This document shows, one piece after another, positions 6,474 to 13,840 of a DNA stretch of 62,078 nt. Both the position numbers and the translations under genes were made by a program. The notes under the pieces were generated by a model, which worked only from the letters and a program-made list of their open reading frames with translations, ran no database searches and was not told where the DNA came from. The stretch is from a virus, in IMG/VR virus record IMGVR_UViG_3300045425_000063, positions 1 to 62,078 of that record; one strand, 5' to 3'. How positions within the stretch are numbered: position 1 is the first letter of the stretch; every line of letters begins with the position of its first letter.

Positions 6474-8015
6474 TTATTGAAAATATTTAATAAGTTTTTC
6501 CCTATCACCTTTAATATAAGTAATACATTCCTTCAAATCTTCTGGGAGATAATTCCAAAGATTTTGCATTTCATTTGTCGCTGAATTTTTGTCGTAATTA
6601 GTCCCCCTTTCATGTTGAATTTGATGCGAATAATCTCTAATTACAGGTCTGCCCATAATGAAAGAAATACCATTCATGACAAGATCCCATCCCCACCCCA
6701 TTTTCATATTTTCATGAGTCATAATCTGCGATACCCCTCTCAGATAATAATCATCAATCACATCTCTATGAATAAACCAAACTGTTTCATCAGTACATGC
6801 AACCATTTTAATATTTTCATCCGCACAACTAATTCCATCAATATCAGTATTCTCCGAAGAATACCAAATATTAGTTATATCTGGCGCATATACTCCCCAT
6901 TCATAACTACTATAATATTTTCTAGCATCATTTACAAGATTTTCATAATTGTCATAAACAGTATCTCCTTGAACATGCATTAGAACTTTTTTATCATCAC
7001 CAAAAAGTTCTAATGCTTTTCGAAATTGAGATGTAAAATATGATTCTTCCCCAATATCGATCCACCCAGGACGTGTATTATTTTCGTCACTATTAATTAC
7101 AATAACATCATTAAAAATTTTTTTAAGAGAATCTTCGATAATACAGGTCTTTTCAAATTTATTTTTCCAATTAAAAATAAATGGTTGGATATCGGAAATT
7201 CGAATTTGTGAGAATTTATTATTCATATATCCGTTTTGAGATTTACTATCCAAATCTTGATATAAAATTTCTAGATTAGGATTTAAAATCCTTGCATAAT
7301 TGATAACATTAGAAGTTTTTCCAATAATAGTTTTACACTTTGATAGTGAAGTAGAATCAATTAATACTTGATCGCCTAAAGTAATTTTATCTTCAGAGCA
7401 ATAGTCACTAAAATGTAGAGCAATATCGCCAGTAGTTCTTATGTGATCGTGAGAAAAAATATTACTAAAATTAAAATTATCAAAAAAATATTTTTTAATT
7501 TTCTCAACTGGTTCATTTTCATCGCTAGTTATAAAAACTAAATTATAATAGTTTTTTTGAAATTCTTTTCCAGCAGAGTCCAATACTTTTTCTAAAGTAA
7601 CAAAGTCAGTATGTCCATTCTTCCTATTATCTGTACCCCTATAATGTATTCCTAAGCAATTTGAATAGTCTGTAGAATCTTCTTTAAGAAAATTTTTAAC
7701 TCTAGAATTTAAAGGAATGCAATTAATATAATCTACAAAATTTAATTCTTGATTTGTAGGCCAAATTGATAGATCAAAATTAAATTTACTATCATGAATT
7801 ATAAATTCAGACGTAACTTCATCATCTTCAATTATTTTTTTAGAATCAAACCATTGTTTGGGATTCCCATAAAGAGAAAACATTGTCGAAGATATAAAAA
7901 TATTTTCTGGATCAATATTTTCCCTACAAATAAGATATCGCAAAGAAGTTAGTATAGTGGTGTAATTTGAAAGAAATCCTCTAGGTCCATTTTCTACTAA
8001 TAAAATTTTTTTCAT
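6474..8015 (-). CDS. Two-domain glycosyltransferase with a fucosyltransferase-like N-terminal domain
   Basis: The 513-residue protein looks bipartite. Residues 1 to about 290 show the alpha-1,6/O-fucosyltransferase superfamily pattern: CLGIHYRGTDNRK (motif I HxRGTD), LVFITSDENEP and the late motif DSTSLSKCKTIIGKTSN. Residues about 295-513 look like a second glycosyltransferase-like domain (HVQGDTVYDN, MGWGWDLV) that I cannot assign. Enzymes of the first type use GDP-fucose-like donors, which the gmd/fcl genes upstream could supply. Direct assignment as a fucosyl or colitosyl transferase is inference. Confidence 0.6.
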   Translation of the reverse strand: MKKILLVENGPRGFLSNYTTILTSLRYLICRENIDPENIFISSTMFSLYGNPKQWFDSKKIIEDDEVTSEFIIHDSKFNFDLSIWPTNQELNFVDYINCIPLNSRVKNFLKEDSTDYSNCLGIHYRGTDNRKNGHTDFVTLEKVLDSAGKEFQKNYYNLVFITSDENEPVEKIKKYFFDNFNFSNIFSHDHIRTTGDIALHFSDYCSEDKITLGDQVLIDSTSLSKCKTIIGKTSNVINYARILNPNLEILYQDLDSKSQNGYMNNKFSQIRISDIQPFIFNWKNKFEKTCIIEDSLKKIFNDVIVINSDENNTRPGWIDIGEESYFTSQFRKALELFGDDKKVLMHVQGDTVYDNYENLVNDARKYYSSYEWGVYAPDITNIWYSSENTDIDGISCADENIKMVACTDETVWFIHRDVIDDYYLRGVSQIMTHENMKMGWGWDLVMNGISFIMGRPVIRDYSHQIQHERGTNYDKNSATNEMQNLWNYLPEDLKECITYIKGDREKLIKYFQ

Positions 8016-8019
8016 TTTT

Positions 8020-8952
8020 TCAAATTAATTCAGAAATAGATTGTGATAATTGATCAATGGTATTAAAATAATCAAAAATAAAGGTAGATTCTATATCATT
8101 ACCGTAAGGTAAGCAGTCAGTTTCTCTACTACCATATGCCAAAAACTTTTTACCTTTATCATTTATGTTTTCTTTAGTCAGAGTAAAGCAAAATGGACCA
8201 GAATTTCTTCCTACAATTAAATAACAAAATTTTGAAAGATATGATATTTCATTTAAATCACAAGAATCCAATCCAATAATATCATCAGTAAATTTTATAT
8301 TTTTAATTGATGTATTGAATTTTTTAGATGCTATAAAAATTTTAGTTGGGTACTGTACAGCTAGTGGTTCAATAATCTCGGACATATCAGAATTATATGT
8401 AGTTTGCCCAGACAATGCAGGTCCATTACAAATAAGAATTCTTTCTCCCTCATTTTCCACAATAAACTTATCTATGGCAGAACAATCCAATTTAGAATAA
8501 TCAACAAAAGGATAATAATCCCCCACAGATTTTATATTTAAATTTACATTAAATACATTATTAATTTCATTATAGATATTTGAGAACATTTTATGAAATC
8601 CCCTCAATGAACATTCACCATTATACTCATTGTCTGGGGAGAAATATCCACCAATCCAAGTATTAATATAAAAACAGTCTGGAGTATCTATAAATTTGGT
8701 ATGTTCTTTTCCAATTAATAGATTAACATGGTGCTCATGTCTTTTTCTCGTCTCTTCCAAAACATCTTGTGATTTTGCCCAAAATATAGGAATATTAATA
8801 TATTCCATATTCATATCACATGTCAAAACTTTATTATTAGGATGAGCAATATAATACTCAGTTTCAAGATTCGATATAATATCTTCCAAAAATGATTTTA
8901 TATGAAAAATATCTCCATTATGAAAATGGGAGAAAAAACAAATTGATTTCAT
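8020..8952 (-). CDS. Possible GT-B type glycosyltransferase
   Basis: The 310-residue protein begins CFFSHFHNGDIFH and has a C-terminal half resembling a nucleotide-sugar-binding Rossmann domain (RILICNGPALSG, IFIASKKF, YLIVGRNSGPFCF). The pattern, with a Gly/Ser-rich turn near the end, recalls family 9-like transferases, but the match is loose. It lies between two sugar genes and overlaps the one upstream by 4 bases, so a role in glycan assembly is likely. Confidence 0.4.
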   Translation of the reverse strand: MKSICFFSHFHNGDIFHIKSFLEDIISNLETEYYIAHPNNKVLTCDMNMEYINIPIFWAKSQDVLEETRKRHEHHVNLLIGKEHTKFIDTPDCFYINTWIGGYFSPDNEYNGECSLRGFHKMFSNIYNEINNVFNVNLNIKSVGDYYPFVDYSKLDCSAIDKFIVENEGERILICNGPALSGQTTYNSDMSEIIEPLAVQYPTKIFIASKKFNTSIKNIKFTDDIIGLDSCDLNEISYLSKFCYLIVGRNSGPFCFTLTKENINDKGKKFLAYGSRETDCLPYGNDIESTFIFDYFNTIDQLSQSISELI

Positions 8953-9296
8953 TTTGAGATACCTTTATAAAGTTTAACTGAATCTTCTCTTAAAGATTTA
9001 TTTTGTAAAATCGCATTATCAACAAGAGAATTTACTGCCTGAACCAAACGTGGACGTTTAACTTTAAAGCAAATATCAATCTTCTTTTTCAATTCTGCAA
9101 TTTCATCATTAGTAGTTGCTTCTTGAATTGCATCTTCGAGCATCCACATACGTGTATGTAAAATAGAAAGTTTTTCTACAACTTCTCCCAAGTTATCAGT
9201 TTCAACATATTGAACATCAGGAAGTTCTCGTTGAGAAAGAACTTCATTAACTGTTTCTTTAATGCATTCATCAATTAAATTTCCAAATTTATTCAT
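8949..9296 (-). CDS. DUF4254-like small helical protein
   Basis: The 115-residue helical protein contains the pattern LHTRMWMLEDAIQEA, then LKKKIDICFKVKRPRLVQAV, which resembles DUF4254 proteins (Leu-Trp-x-x-Glu-Asp, Lys-x-x-Ile-Asp) found in bacterial polysaccharide clusters. Its biochemical role is unknown. It overlaps both neighbours by 4 bases, so it is a true member of the sugar operon. Confidence 0.5.
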   Translation of the reverse strand: MNKFGNLIDECIKETVNEVLSQRELPDVQYVETDNLGEVVEKLSILHTRMWMLEDAIQEATTNDEIAELKKKIDICFKVKRPRLVQAVNSLVDNAILQNKSLREDSVKLYKGISK

Positions 9297-10459
9297 TCCA
9301 ATTCTCCTAAAATTTTGTTAAGTAATTTCATATCTTTATTAGATACAAATTGGTTATTGCCAATATATACTCCATTTTCATGAATTAAATCAGCATTAAA
9401 ATCTTCATTTTTTCCTAAAATTATATAATCTCTAAGATATGGTTGTTTTAATAAATTTCCACCAACAATAGGTCGATATTCAACTCCATATTTTTCAAAG
9501 AGGTTAATCATCTTTTCTTTAATCTCTTTATTTTTACAGATAAATGGGAAACAAAAACAACTATTGCCCTCATTGTATATTACTGGGTAAAAATTTTTAT
9601 TTTGATTGATTATTTTTACAAATATATCATAATTATTTCTACGTTTTGTAATAAAATTATCCAATCTTTTTAATTGTGATAAACCAAGAACTGCACTCAA
9701 TTCAGTATTTCTAAAATTATAACCATCAGAAACAAATAAAAATGATTTTTGAATTTCAGGATACAGTTTAGAATACTCACCAAAATTATTAGAAACTCTT
9801 GCCAAACCATGAGATCTTTTAAGTTTCATCAAATCATAAAGTTCTTCATCATTTGTACTGACCATTCCACCTTCTATAGTGGACATATGATGTCCAAAAT
9901 AAAAACTAAAAGTTGCACCCAAACTATTCCTACCTACCTTCCTTCCATCTGCGTCTAGACATCCATGTGATTCACAAACATCATCAATAAAAAGTGCAGT
10001 AGGAAGAATTTTTTTATATTCTTCAACGTTTGCTGGGATTCCTAACAAATGAGTTACAAACACAACTTTAATATCTGGATTATTTTTAGCAATAATCTTT
10101 AAGTTTGCAATATCAAAACTATAATCATTCAAACTAATATCACAAAAAATAGGAGTCAATCCCAACTGAATGATTGGATTGATATTTGTAACCCATGTAC
10201 AAGCAGGAACTAAGACTTTATCTCCCGGTTGTAAATTATATTTTTCAATGATAGCAGCAATTAAAAGAAAATTTGCAGTACTACCAGAAGTTACAAATAA
10301 AGAATAATCACATCCTAACCACTTGGACCAAGATTTTTCAAATTCTTCTACTTTTTTTCCTTGAGTAAACTTGTCAGAAGTAAGAACAAATTTTGCAAGT
10401 TTAACTCTATCAATAAAAGATAGAGTATTTTTCATTAACGGCCATTTATATTCTAACAT
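9293..10459 (-). CDS. ColD-like PLP enzyme: GDP-4-keto-6-deoxymannose 3-dehydratase
   Basis: This 388-residue DegT/DnrJ/EryC1-fold protein has SGSTANF (59-65), WVTNINPI, FIDDVCESHG (D160/D161) and FSFYFGHHMSTIEGGMV (184-200). In aminotransferases of this family the seventh residue of the last motif is the PLP lysine; here it is H190. A histidine at this place marks ColD, which removes the 3-hydroxyl from GDP-4-keto-6-deoxymannose. I chose ATG 10459 because AGGGGA lies upstream and the family N-terminus fits; 10513 would add 18 unlikely residues. Upstream genes make the proposed substrate. It could alternatively be a related 3-dehydratase. Confidence 0.7.
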   Translation of the reverse strand: MLEYKWPLMKNTLSFIDRVKLAKFVLTSDKFTQGKKVEEFEKSWSKWLGCDYSLFVTSGSTANFLLIAAIIEKYNLQPGDKVLVPACTWVTNINPIIQLGLTPIFCDISLNDYSFDIANLKIIAKNNPDIKVVFVTHLLGIPANVEEYKKILPTALFIDDVCESHGCLDADGRKVGRNSLGATFSFYFGHHMSTIEGGMVSTNDEELYDLMKLKRSHGLARVSNNFGEYSKLYPEIQKSFLFVSDGYNFRNTELSAVLGLSQLKRLDNFITKRRNNYDIFVKIINQNKNFYPVIYNEGNSCFCFPFICKNKEIKEKMINLFEKYGVEYRPIVGGNLLKQPYLRDYIILGKNEDFNADLIHENGVYIGNNQFVSNKDMKLLNKILGELE

Positions 10460-11390
10460 AATTTCCCCTATTTTTAACAAACCATTCAATAGTAATCTTA
10501 ATTCCATCCTCAAGAGAAGTTTTTGCTTTCCATCCTAAACTATTCATCTTAGAAGTATCCAATGCTCTCCTAGGAGTTCCATTTGGTTTTGTAATATCCC
10601 AAATTATTTCACCATCATAACCAATTTCCTTTGAAATTAATTCAGAAAGTTCCCTGATACTTACTTCTCTATTGGGTCCAATATTAATAATATCTGGATT
10701 AGAATAATTATTCATGAGAAAAATCAAACCATCAGCTAGATCATCAGAAAATAAAAATTCTCTGGTAGGACTTCCATCTCCAAAACAAGTTACGGTATTG
10801 AGATTTTTATCTTTTGCAGTTGCAAATTTATTGATAAAACTTGGGATAACATGACATTGTTCGATAATAAAATTATCATTAATACCATAAAGATTATTTG
10901 GCATAACTGAAACAGTTTCAAATCCATACTGCTCGGTGTATTTTTTACACATCATATATCCAGCAATTTTTGCTAGGGAATATGAAATATTTGTTTCCTC
11001 CAAAGGTCCTGTCATCAAATATTCTTCTTTGATTGGAACAGGTGCTAATTTTGGATAAATGCAGGCAGATCCAAGAAATAAAAGTTTTTTACAACGATTA
11101 CGATAAGCACTGTCAATTACATTAGTTTGAATCTGCAAATTTTCACGAATAAAGTCTGCAGGAACTTGTTTATTATATCCAATACCACCTACTTTGGCAG
11201 CTCCCAAAAAGACATATTCGGGCCTTTCTTCAATAAAAAATTCATCTACATCTTTTTGAATCCGAAGATCTAATTGAGATTTATTTCTGGTTATAATATT
11301 TTTATAACCGTTTCTTTCCAATTGACGGATAATTGCCGATCCAACTAATCCACGATGTCCTGCTACAAAAATTTTACTATTACTATCCAT
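10446..11390 (-). CDS. GDP-L-fucose synthase / GDP-L-colitose synthase family
   Basis: The 314-residue short-chain dehydrogenase has [13 protein letters not shown] (NADPH site), [17 protein letters not shown] (YxxxK) and CHVIPSF. The Cys of SACIYP and His of CHVIP correspond to the epimerase residues of Fcl (Cys109, His179), so both 3,5- or 5-epimerisation and 4-ketoreduction should be possible. Fcl gives GDP-L-fucose; ColC, its close relative, gives GDP-L-colitose. The ColD-like neighbour favours the latter. The ATG at 11390 overlaps gmd by 8 bases. Confidence 0.85.
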   Translation of the reverse strand: MDSNSKIFVAGHRGLVGSAIIRQLERNGYKNIITRNKSQLDLRIQKDVDEFFIEERPEYVFLGAAKVGGIGYNKQVPADFIRENLQIQTNVIDSAYRNRCKKLLFLGSACIYPKLAPVPIKEEYLMTGPLEETNISYSLAKIAGYMMCKKYTEQYGFETVSVMPNNLYGINDNFIIEQCHVIPSFINKFATAKDKNLNTVTCFGDGSPTREFLFSDDLADGLIFLMNNYSNPDIINIGPNREVSIRELSELISKEIGYDGEIIWDITKPNGTPRRALDTSKMNSLGWKAKTSLEDGIKITIEWFVKNRGNYVRI

Positions 11391-12381
11391 AAATGCACAT
11401 ATCCTCAATTAATTGTTCAAATGAAATTTTAGGTTCCCAACCCAGTTTCCATTTTGCCTTAGTGGCATCACCTAATAAGGTCTCTACTTCAGCCGGTCGG
11501 AAATATTTAGGATTGACTTTAATGACCTCATTTCCAGTAAATACATCATATCCAATTTCATTCAATCCATCACCTCTCCACGTAATTTGCATTCCAAAAT
11601 AAGGCGCTGCCTTTTCAACAAACTCACGCACCGAATACTGCTTTCCTGTAGCAATTACATAATCATCTGCTTCATCTTGTTGGAGCATCAACCACATCGC
11701 CTCTACGAAGTCCTTAGCGTGTCCCCAGTCCCTCTTTGCGTTCAGGTTCCCGAGATATAGTATATCTTGTTCCCCAGTTGAAATGCGCGATAATCCTCTA
11801 GTGATTTTTCTTGTGACAAAAGTTTCCCCTCTTCTAGGAGATTCGTGATTGAAAAGAATTCCAGAACTTGCGTGTAGTCCGTAAGATTCTCTGTAGTTTT
11901 TGACGATCCAGTATCCATATAGTTTTGCGACTCCATAAGGTGAACGGGGATGAAAAGGTGTGGTTTCTTTTTGAGGAATCTCTTGAACTTTTCCATAAAG
12001 TTCAGAAGTAGATGCCTGATAAATTCGGGTTTTCTGTTCCATTCCAAGCAAACGAACTGCTTCAAGAATACGAAGAGTTCCAAGAGCATCTACTTGCCCA
12101 GTATATTCGGGTATCTCAAAAGATACTTTTACATGACTCTGGGCACCAAGATTATAAATCTCATCTGGTTGAACTTGCTGAATTATTCTTACAAGATTGG
12201 TAGAATCAGTAAGGTCCCCATAATGGAGGTGAACAGAATTATAAATGTGATCAATACGATCAGTGTTAATAAGGGATGCTCTGCGGATAATACCATGAAC
12301 TTCATAACCTTTTTCAAGCAACAACTCCGCCAAATAAGATCCATCTTGACCAGTGATTCCGGTGATTAAAGCAATTTTCAT
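11383..12381 (-). CDS. gmd: GDP-mannose 4,6-dehydratase
   Basis: The 332-residue enzyme has [19 protein letters not shown] at the N-terminus, [18 protein letters not shown] (catalytic Thr/Ser and Glu), [12 protein letters not shown] (Tyr, Lys) and [17 protein letters not shown]. It converts host GDP-mannose to GDP-4-keto-6-deoxymannose, the shared precursor of fucose, colitose and perosamine. It is the first gene of the sugar cluster and has its own promoter 19-47 bases upstream. It is slightly shorter than typical bacterial Gmd at the C-terminus. Confidence 0.95.
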   Translation of the reverse strand: MKIALITGITGQDGSYLAELLLEKGYEVHGIIRRASLINTDRIDHIYNSVHLHYGDLTDSTNLVRIIQQVQPDEIYNLGAQSHVKVSFEIPEYTGQVDALGTLRILEAVRLLGMEQKTRIYQASTSELYGKVQEIPQKETTPFHPRSPYGVAKLYGYWIVKNYRESYGLHASSGILFNHESPRRGETFVTRKITRGLSRISTGEQDILYLGNLNAKRDWGHAKDFVEAMWLMLQQDEADDYVIATGKQYSVREFVEKAAPYFGMQITWRGDGLNEIGYDVFTGNEVIKVNPKYFRPAEVETLLGDATKAKWKLGWEPKISFEQLIEDMCIYG

Positions 12382-12399
12382 ATAAAGACTGTTTTTAAT

Positions 12400-12428
12400 A
12401 TTATACTAAAAAAGGAGAGTTTATGCAA
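12400..12428 (-). promoter_or_regulatory. Sigma70-type promoter for the sugar cluster
   Basis: TTGCAT (12423-12428) and TATAAT (12400-12405) are separated by 17 bp on the minus strand. The -35 box lies in the loop of the upstream terminator, and the terminator U-tract forms the spacer. The leader to gmd would be only about 12 bases. Confidence 0.75.
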
Positions 12429-12437
12429 CTCCCCTTT
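12406..12437 (-). terminator. Intrinsic terminator upstream of gmd
   Basis: An 11-bp stem (12411-12421 with 12427-12437, one G-U on the minus strand, 5-base loop) is followed by six T residues. The wobble position shows it acts on minus-strand transcripts. It would insulate gmd from the tRNA region. Confidence 0.85.
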
Positions 12438-12440
12438 GGG

Positions 12441-12643
12441 TTTTACCAGGCTCGCCACCAATTCTTTAACTGGAAATTGGAAACCAGGCGAGAGAGAGTC
12501 CCATCCGCACCAATTACTTTTGAGAAAAGTAATAAAACAATAGGGTCATATTTGACTCCACCAGTACTTTTAGAGTCTCTCCGTGACTAAAGGGGGTTGC
12601 TCCCGACCAGTGCTTTTAGAGACTCTCCGTGTCTTTAGAATTA
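12441..12643. repeat. Non-coding degenerate repeat array with two covarying stem-loops
   Basis: No gene is seen here. Two copies of a ~33-base unit (12561-12593 and 12607-12640) share CCAGTxCTTTTAGAG and an identical 7-base loop TCTCCGT. Their inner 4-bp stems differ but remain paired (AGTC/GACT versus AGAC/GTCT). Two weaker copies of CACCAATTxCTTTT lie at about 12456-12475 and 12508-12525, next to a CTCGCC/GGCGAG inverted repeat. Outer stem pairs include G-U wobbles on the plus strand. Function unknown. Confidence 0.55.
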
Positions 12644-12856
12644 CTATGCTTCAACAGTTTCAAGATCTTGAATGATATAATCGATTAGAATATCATAATT
12701 ATCAAGAGGGTCATCGGAAAAAATAACTCCTTCATTTTGATAAAACTTACGGACTTTCTTGTAAAGTTTCGGATTCTTTACATCAAGATAAAAATCACCA
12801 TTCGCTGCGGCACGAAGTGTTTGAAGATCTTTTTTGAATTTTAAAGTGAGAGACAT
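12644..12856 (-). CDS. Small phage protein of unknown function
   Basis: The 70-residue protein (MSLTLKFKKD, C-terminal DILIDYIIQDLETVEA) is charged and probably alpha/beta. It has no motif I recognise. A strong sigma70-type promoter lies 23-51 bases upstream of the ATG, so it is likely expressed early. Confidence 0.65.
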   Translation of the reverse strand: MSLTLKFKKDLQTLRAAANGDFYLDVKNPKLYKKVRKFYQNEGVIFSDDPLDNYDILIDYIIQDLETVEA

Positions 12857-12878
12857 TGTTTTTTAAGTTGACTCTGTA

Positions 12879-12907
12879 ATTATAAAGGATTGAAGTTCTA
12901 TAGTCAA
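12879..12907 (-). promoter_or_regulatory. Sigma70-type promoter for the small gene at 12644-12856
   Basis: TTGACT (12902-12907) and TATAAT (12879-12884) are 17 bp apart on the minus strand. It begins 3 bases after a tRNA-flanking hairpin. Confidence 0.85.
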
Positions 12908-12910
12908 GTA

Positions 12911-12930
12911 GGACACTTAAAAAAGTGTCC
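12911..12930 (-). other. Hairpin abutting the tRNA-Ile 3' end
   Basis: A perfect 8-bp inverted repeat (12911-12918 with 12923-12930, A/T loop) starts 2 bases after the tRNA 3' end. There is no clean U-tract after it on the minus strand, so it may be a processing or stability element rather than a terminator. Confidence 0.5.
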
Positions 12931-12932
12931 AA

Positions 12933-13003
12933 TACCTCCAGACGGTGCTGCCCCGTCTTCTGTCCGTTATAAGCAGACGGTTTTACTGATAAACTATGGA
13001 GGC
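12933..13003 (-). tRNA. tRNA-Ile(TAT)-like, with non-canonical D and T loops
   Basis: The 71-base minus-strand sequence folds into a cloverleaf: acceptor GCCTCCA/TGGAGGT, D-stem GTTT/AAAC, anticodon loop CTTATAA (anticodon TAT, reading AUA) and T-stem GACGG/CCGTC. The T-loop is GGCAGCA instead of TTCRANN and the D-loop ATCAGTA lacks the usual GG. CCA is not encoded. It may be a divergent functional tRNA or a degenerating one. Confidence 0.6.
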
Positions 13004-13010
13004 AAAAGAA

Positions 13011-13205
13011 TCAGCAGCCGTCGTCGTGATTACAAAAAGAATCTTCTTGCTCACATCCATCATACGGAATCATTACTGCATTTCCATATTCACTTGTAAT
13101 GAGAAAAGATTCACCGTTCTCAACTCTTTCTAGTAATTCATCAAAGTGTTTTTGAAAATCTTCTACTGTAAAACTTTCCATTTCTTTTAAAGTTGATATA
13201 GACAT
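13011..13205 (-). CDS. Orphan Phd/YefM-like antitoxin
   Basis: The 64-residue protein (STLKEMESFTVEDFQKHFDE, LLERVENGESFLITSEYG, AVMIPYD) follows the Phd/YefM antitoxin pattern: N-terminal helix-strand DNA-binding fold, then the ERVENGE...LIT hairpin. The C-terminal tail is unusual, with three Cys and acidic residues (CEQEDSFCNHDDGC), perhaps metal-binding. No toxin gene is adjacent. It may repress its own transcription or neutralise a host toxin. Confidence 0.55.
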   Translation of the reverse strand: MSISTLKEMESFTVEDFQKHFDELLERVENGESFLITSEYGNAVMIPYDGCEQEDSFCNHDDGC

Positions 13206-13240
13206 TATAAGAGAATTTATAAGAGTTTGAAATTTGACTG

Positions 13241-13260
13241 TGCCAGTTTCGGAACTGGTA
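13241..13260 (-). other. Hairpin abutting the tRNA-Pro 3' end
   Basis: An 8-bp stem (13241-13248 with 13253-13260, tetraloop) begins 2 bases after the tRNA. Its placement matches the hairpin after tRNA-Ile, suggesting a common 3' processing signal. Confidence 0.5.
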
Positions 13261-13262
13261 AT

Positions 13263-13333
13263 CCAGAAGGTTGGGATCGAACCAACGTCTTCACCGCCCC
13301 AAACGGTGCCGTCTACCTCTGACTTACTTCTGG
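13263..13333 (-). tRNA. tRNA-Pro(TGG)
   Basis: Acceptor CCAGAAG/CTTCTGG, anticodon stem CACCG/CGGTG with loop TTTGGGG (anticodon TGG), T-arm GTTGG-TTCGATC-CCAAC. CCA is not encoded. All arms pair well. Confidence 0.93.
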
Positions 13334-13372
13334 TTATTTTTTATATAGTCTTCAATTAATGGAGAAACTAAC

Positions 13373-13458
13373 GGAGAGAAGGAGGGTCGAACTCCTAAGG
13401 GCTTTAACACCTCGACGCTTTTCAAGAGCGTTGCAGTCACCAATCTGCTTGTCTCTCC
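13373..13458 (-). tRNA. tRNA-Ser(TGA)
   Basis: An 86-base class II tRNA with acceptor GGAGAGA/TCTCTCC, anticodon stem ACGCT/AGCGT with loop CTTGAAA (TGA), a long variable arm and T-loop TTCGACC. Confidence 0.93.
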
Positions 13459-13468
13459 ATAAAAGTCC

Positions 13469-13729
13469 TCAACGAACTTCAAAATCTAAACGACGAACCT
13501 TACGTTGTCGCCTTGCTTCCTGCCACATAATGTCATCATTAGTAAGGACTCTATTAGTTTGTTTTGTACTTGGAGAGTTTAACATCACCACATTAGATAA
13601 ATCAAGTGCGGTGATTTTACTATTGTTTACTATAGTTGCCATATTAGAGCATCCACAAGAAACTGTTTTTGAGGTGTTGCCCTCTAGTTCTCTATTACAA
13701 CATTTACATCTAATTCGTAAGTTTTCCAT
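13469..13729 (-). CDS. Small Cys-rich (zinc-binding?) phage protein
   Basis: The 86-residue protein starts MENLRIRCKCCNREL and has a second Cys pair (SCGC), giving a CxCC...CxC cluster in the first 28 residues that could bind zinc. The C-terminal half is basic (ARRQRKVRRLDFEVR). A start further upstream would run into tRNA-Asn, so the ATG at 13729 is chosen. A T4-type late promoter lies 23-30 bases upstream. Similar small proteins occur in other cyanophages; function unknown. Confidence 0.7.
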   Translation of the reverse strand: MENLRIRCKCCNRELEGNTSKTVSCGCSNMATIVNNSKITALDLSNVVMLNSPSTKQTNRVLTNDDIMWQEARRQRKVRRLDFEVR

Positions 13730-13751
13730 AATATTTTCATATTTCTTTGGG

Positions 13752-13759
13752 TATTTATA
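13752..13759 (-). promoter_or_regulatory. T4-type late promoter
   Basis: TATAAATA on the minus strand, 23 bases before the start of the Cys-rich gene and squeezed into the gap after tRNA-Asn. Confidence 0.7.
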
Positions 13760-13761
13760 AA

Positions 13762-13833
13762 CTCCACAACCTGGATTCGAACCAGGGACAGCAAAATTAA
13801 CAGTTTTGAGTTCTACCACTGAACTATTGTGGA
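13762..13833 (-). tRNA. tRNA-Asn(GTT)
   Basis: Acceptor TCCACAA/TTGTGGA, anticodon stem CAAAA/TTTTG with loop CTGTTAA (GTT), T-loop TTCGAAT. CCA not encoded. Confidence 0.93.
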
Positions 13834-13840
13834 ATATTGG

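Noticed and set aside
12441-12643. Cyanobacterial glutamine riboswitch (glnA / downstream-peptide RNA)
   Set aside because: The conserved elements of those RNAs are not present; only simple hairpins with an ACGGAGA/TCTCCGT loop are seen.
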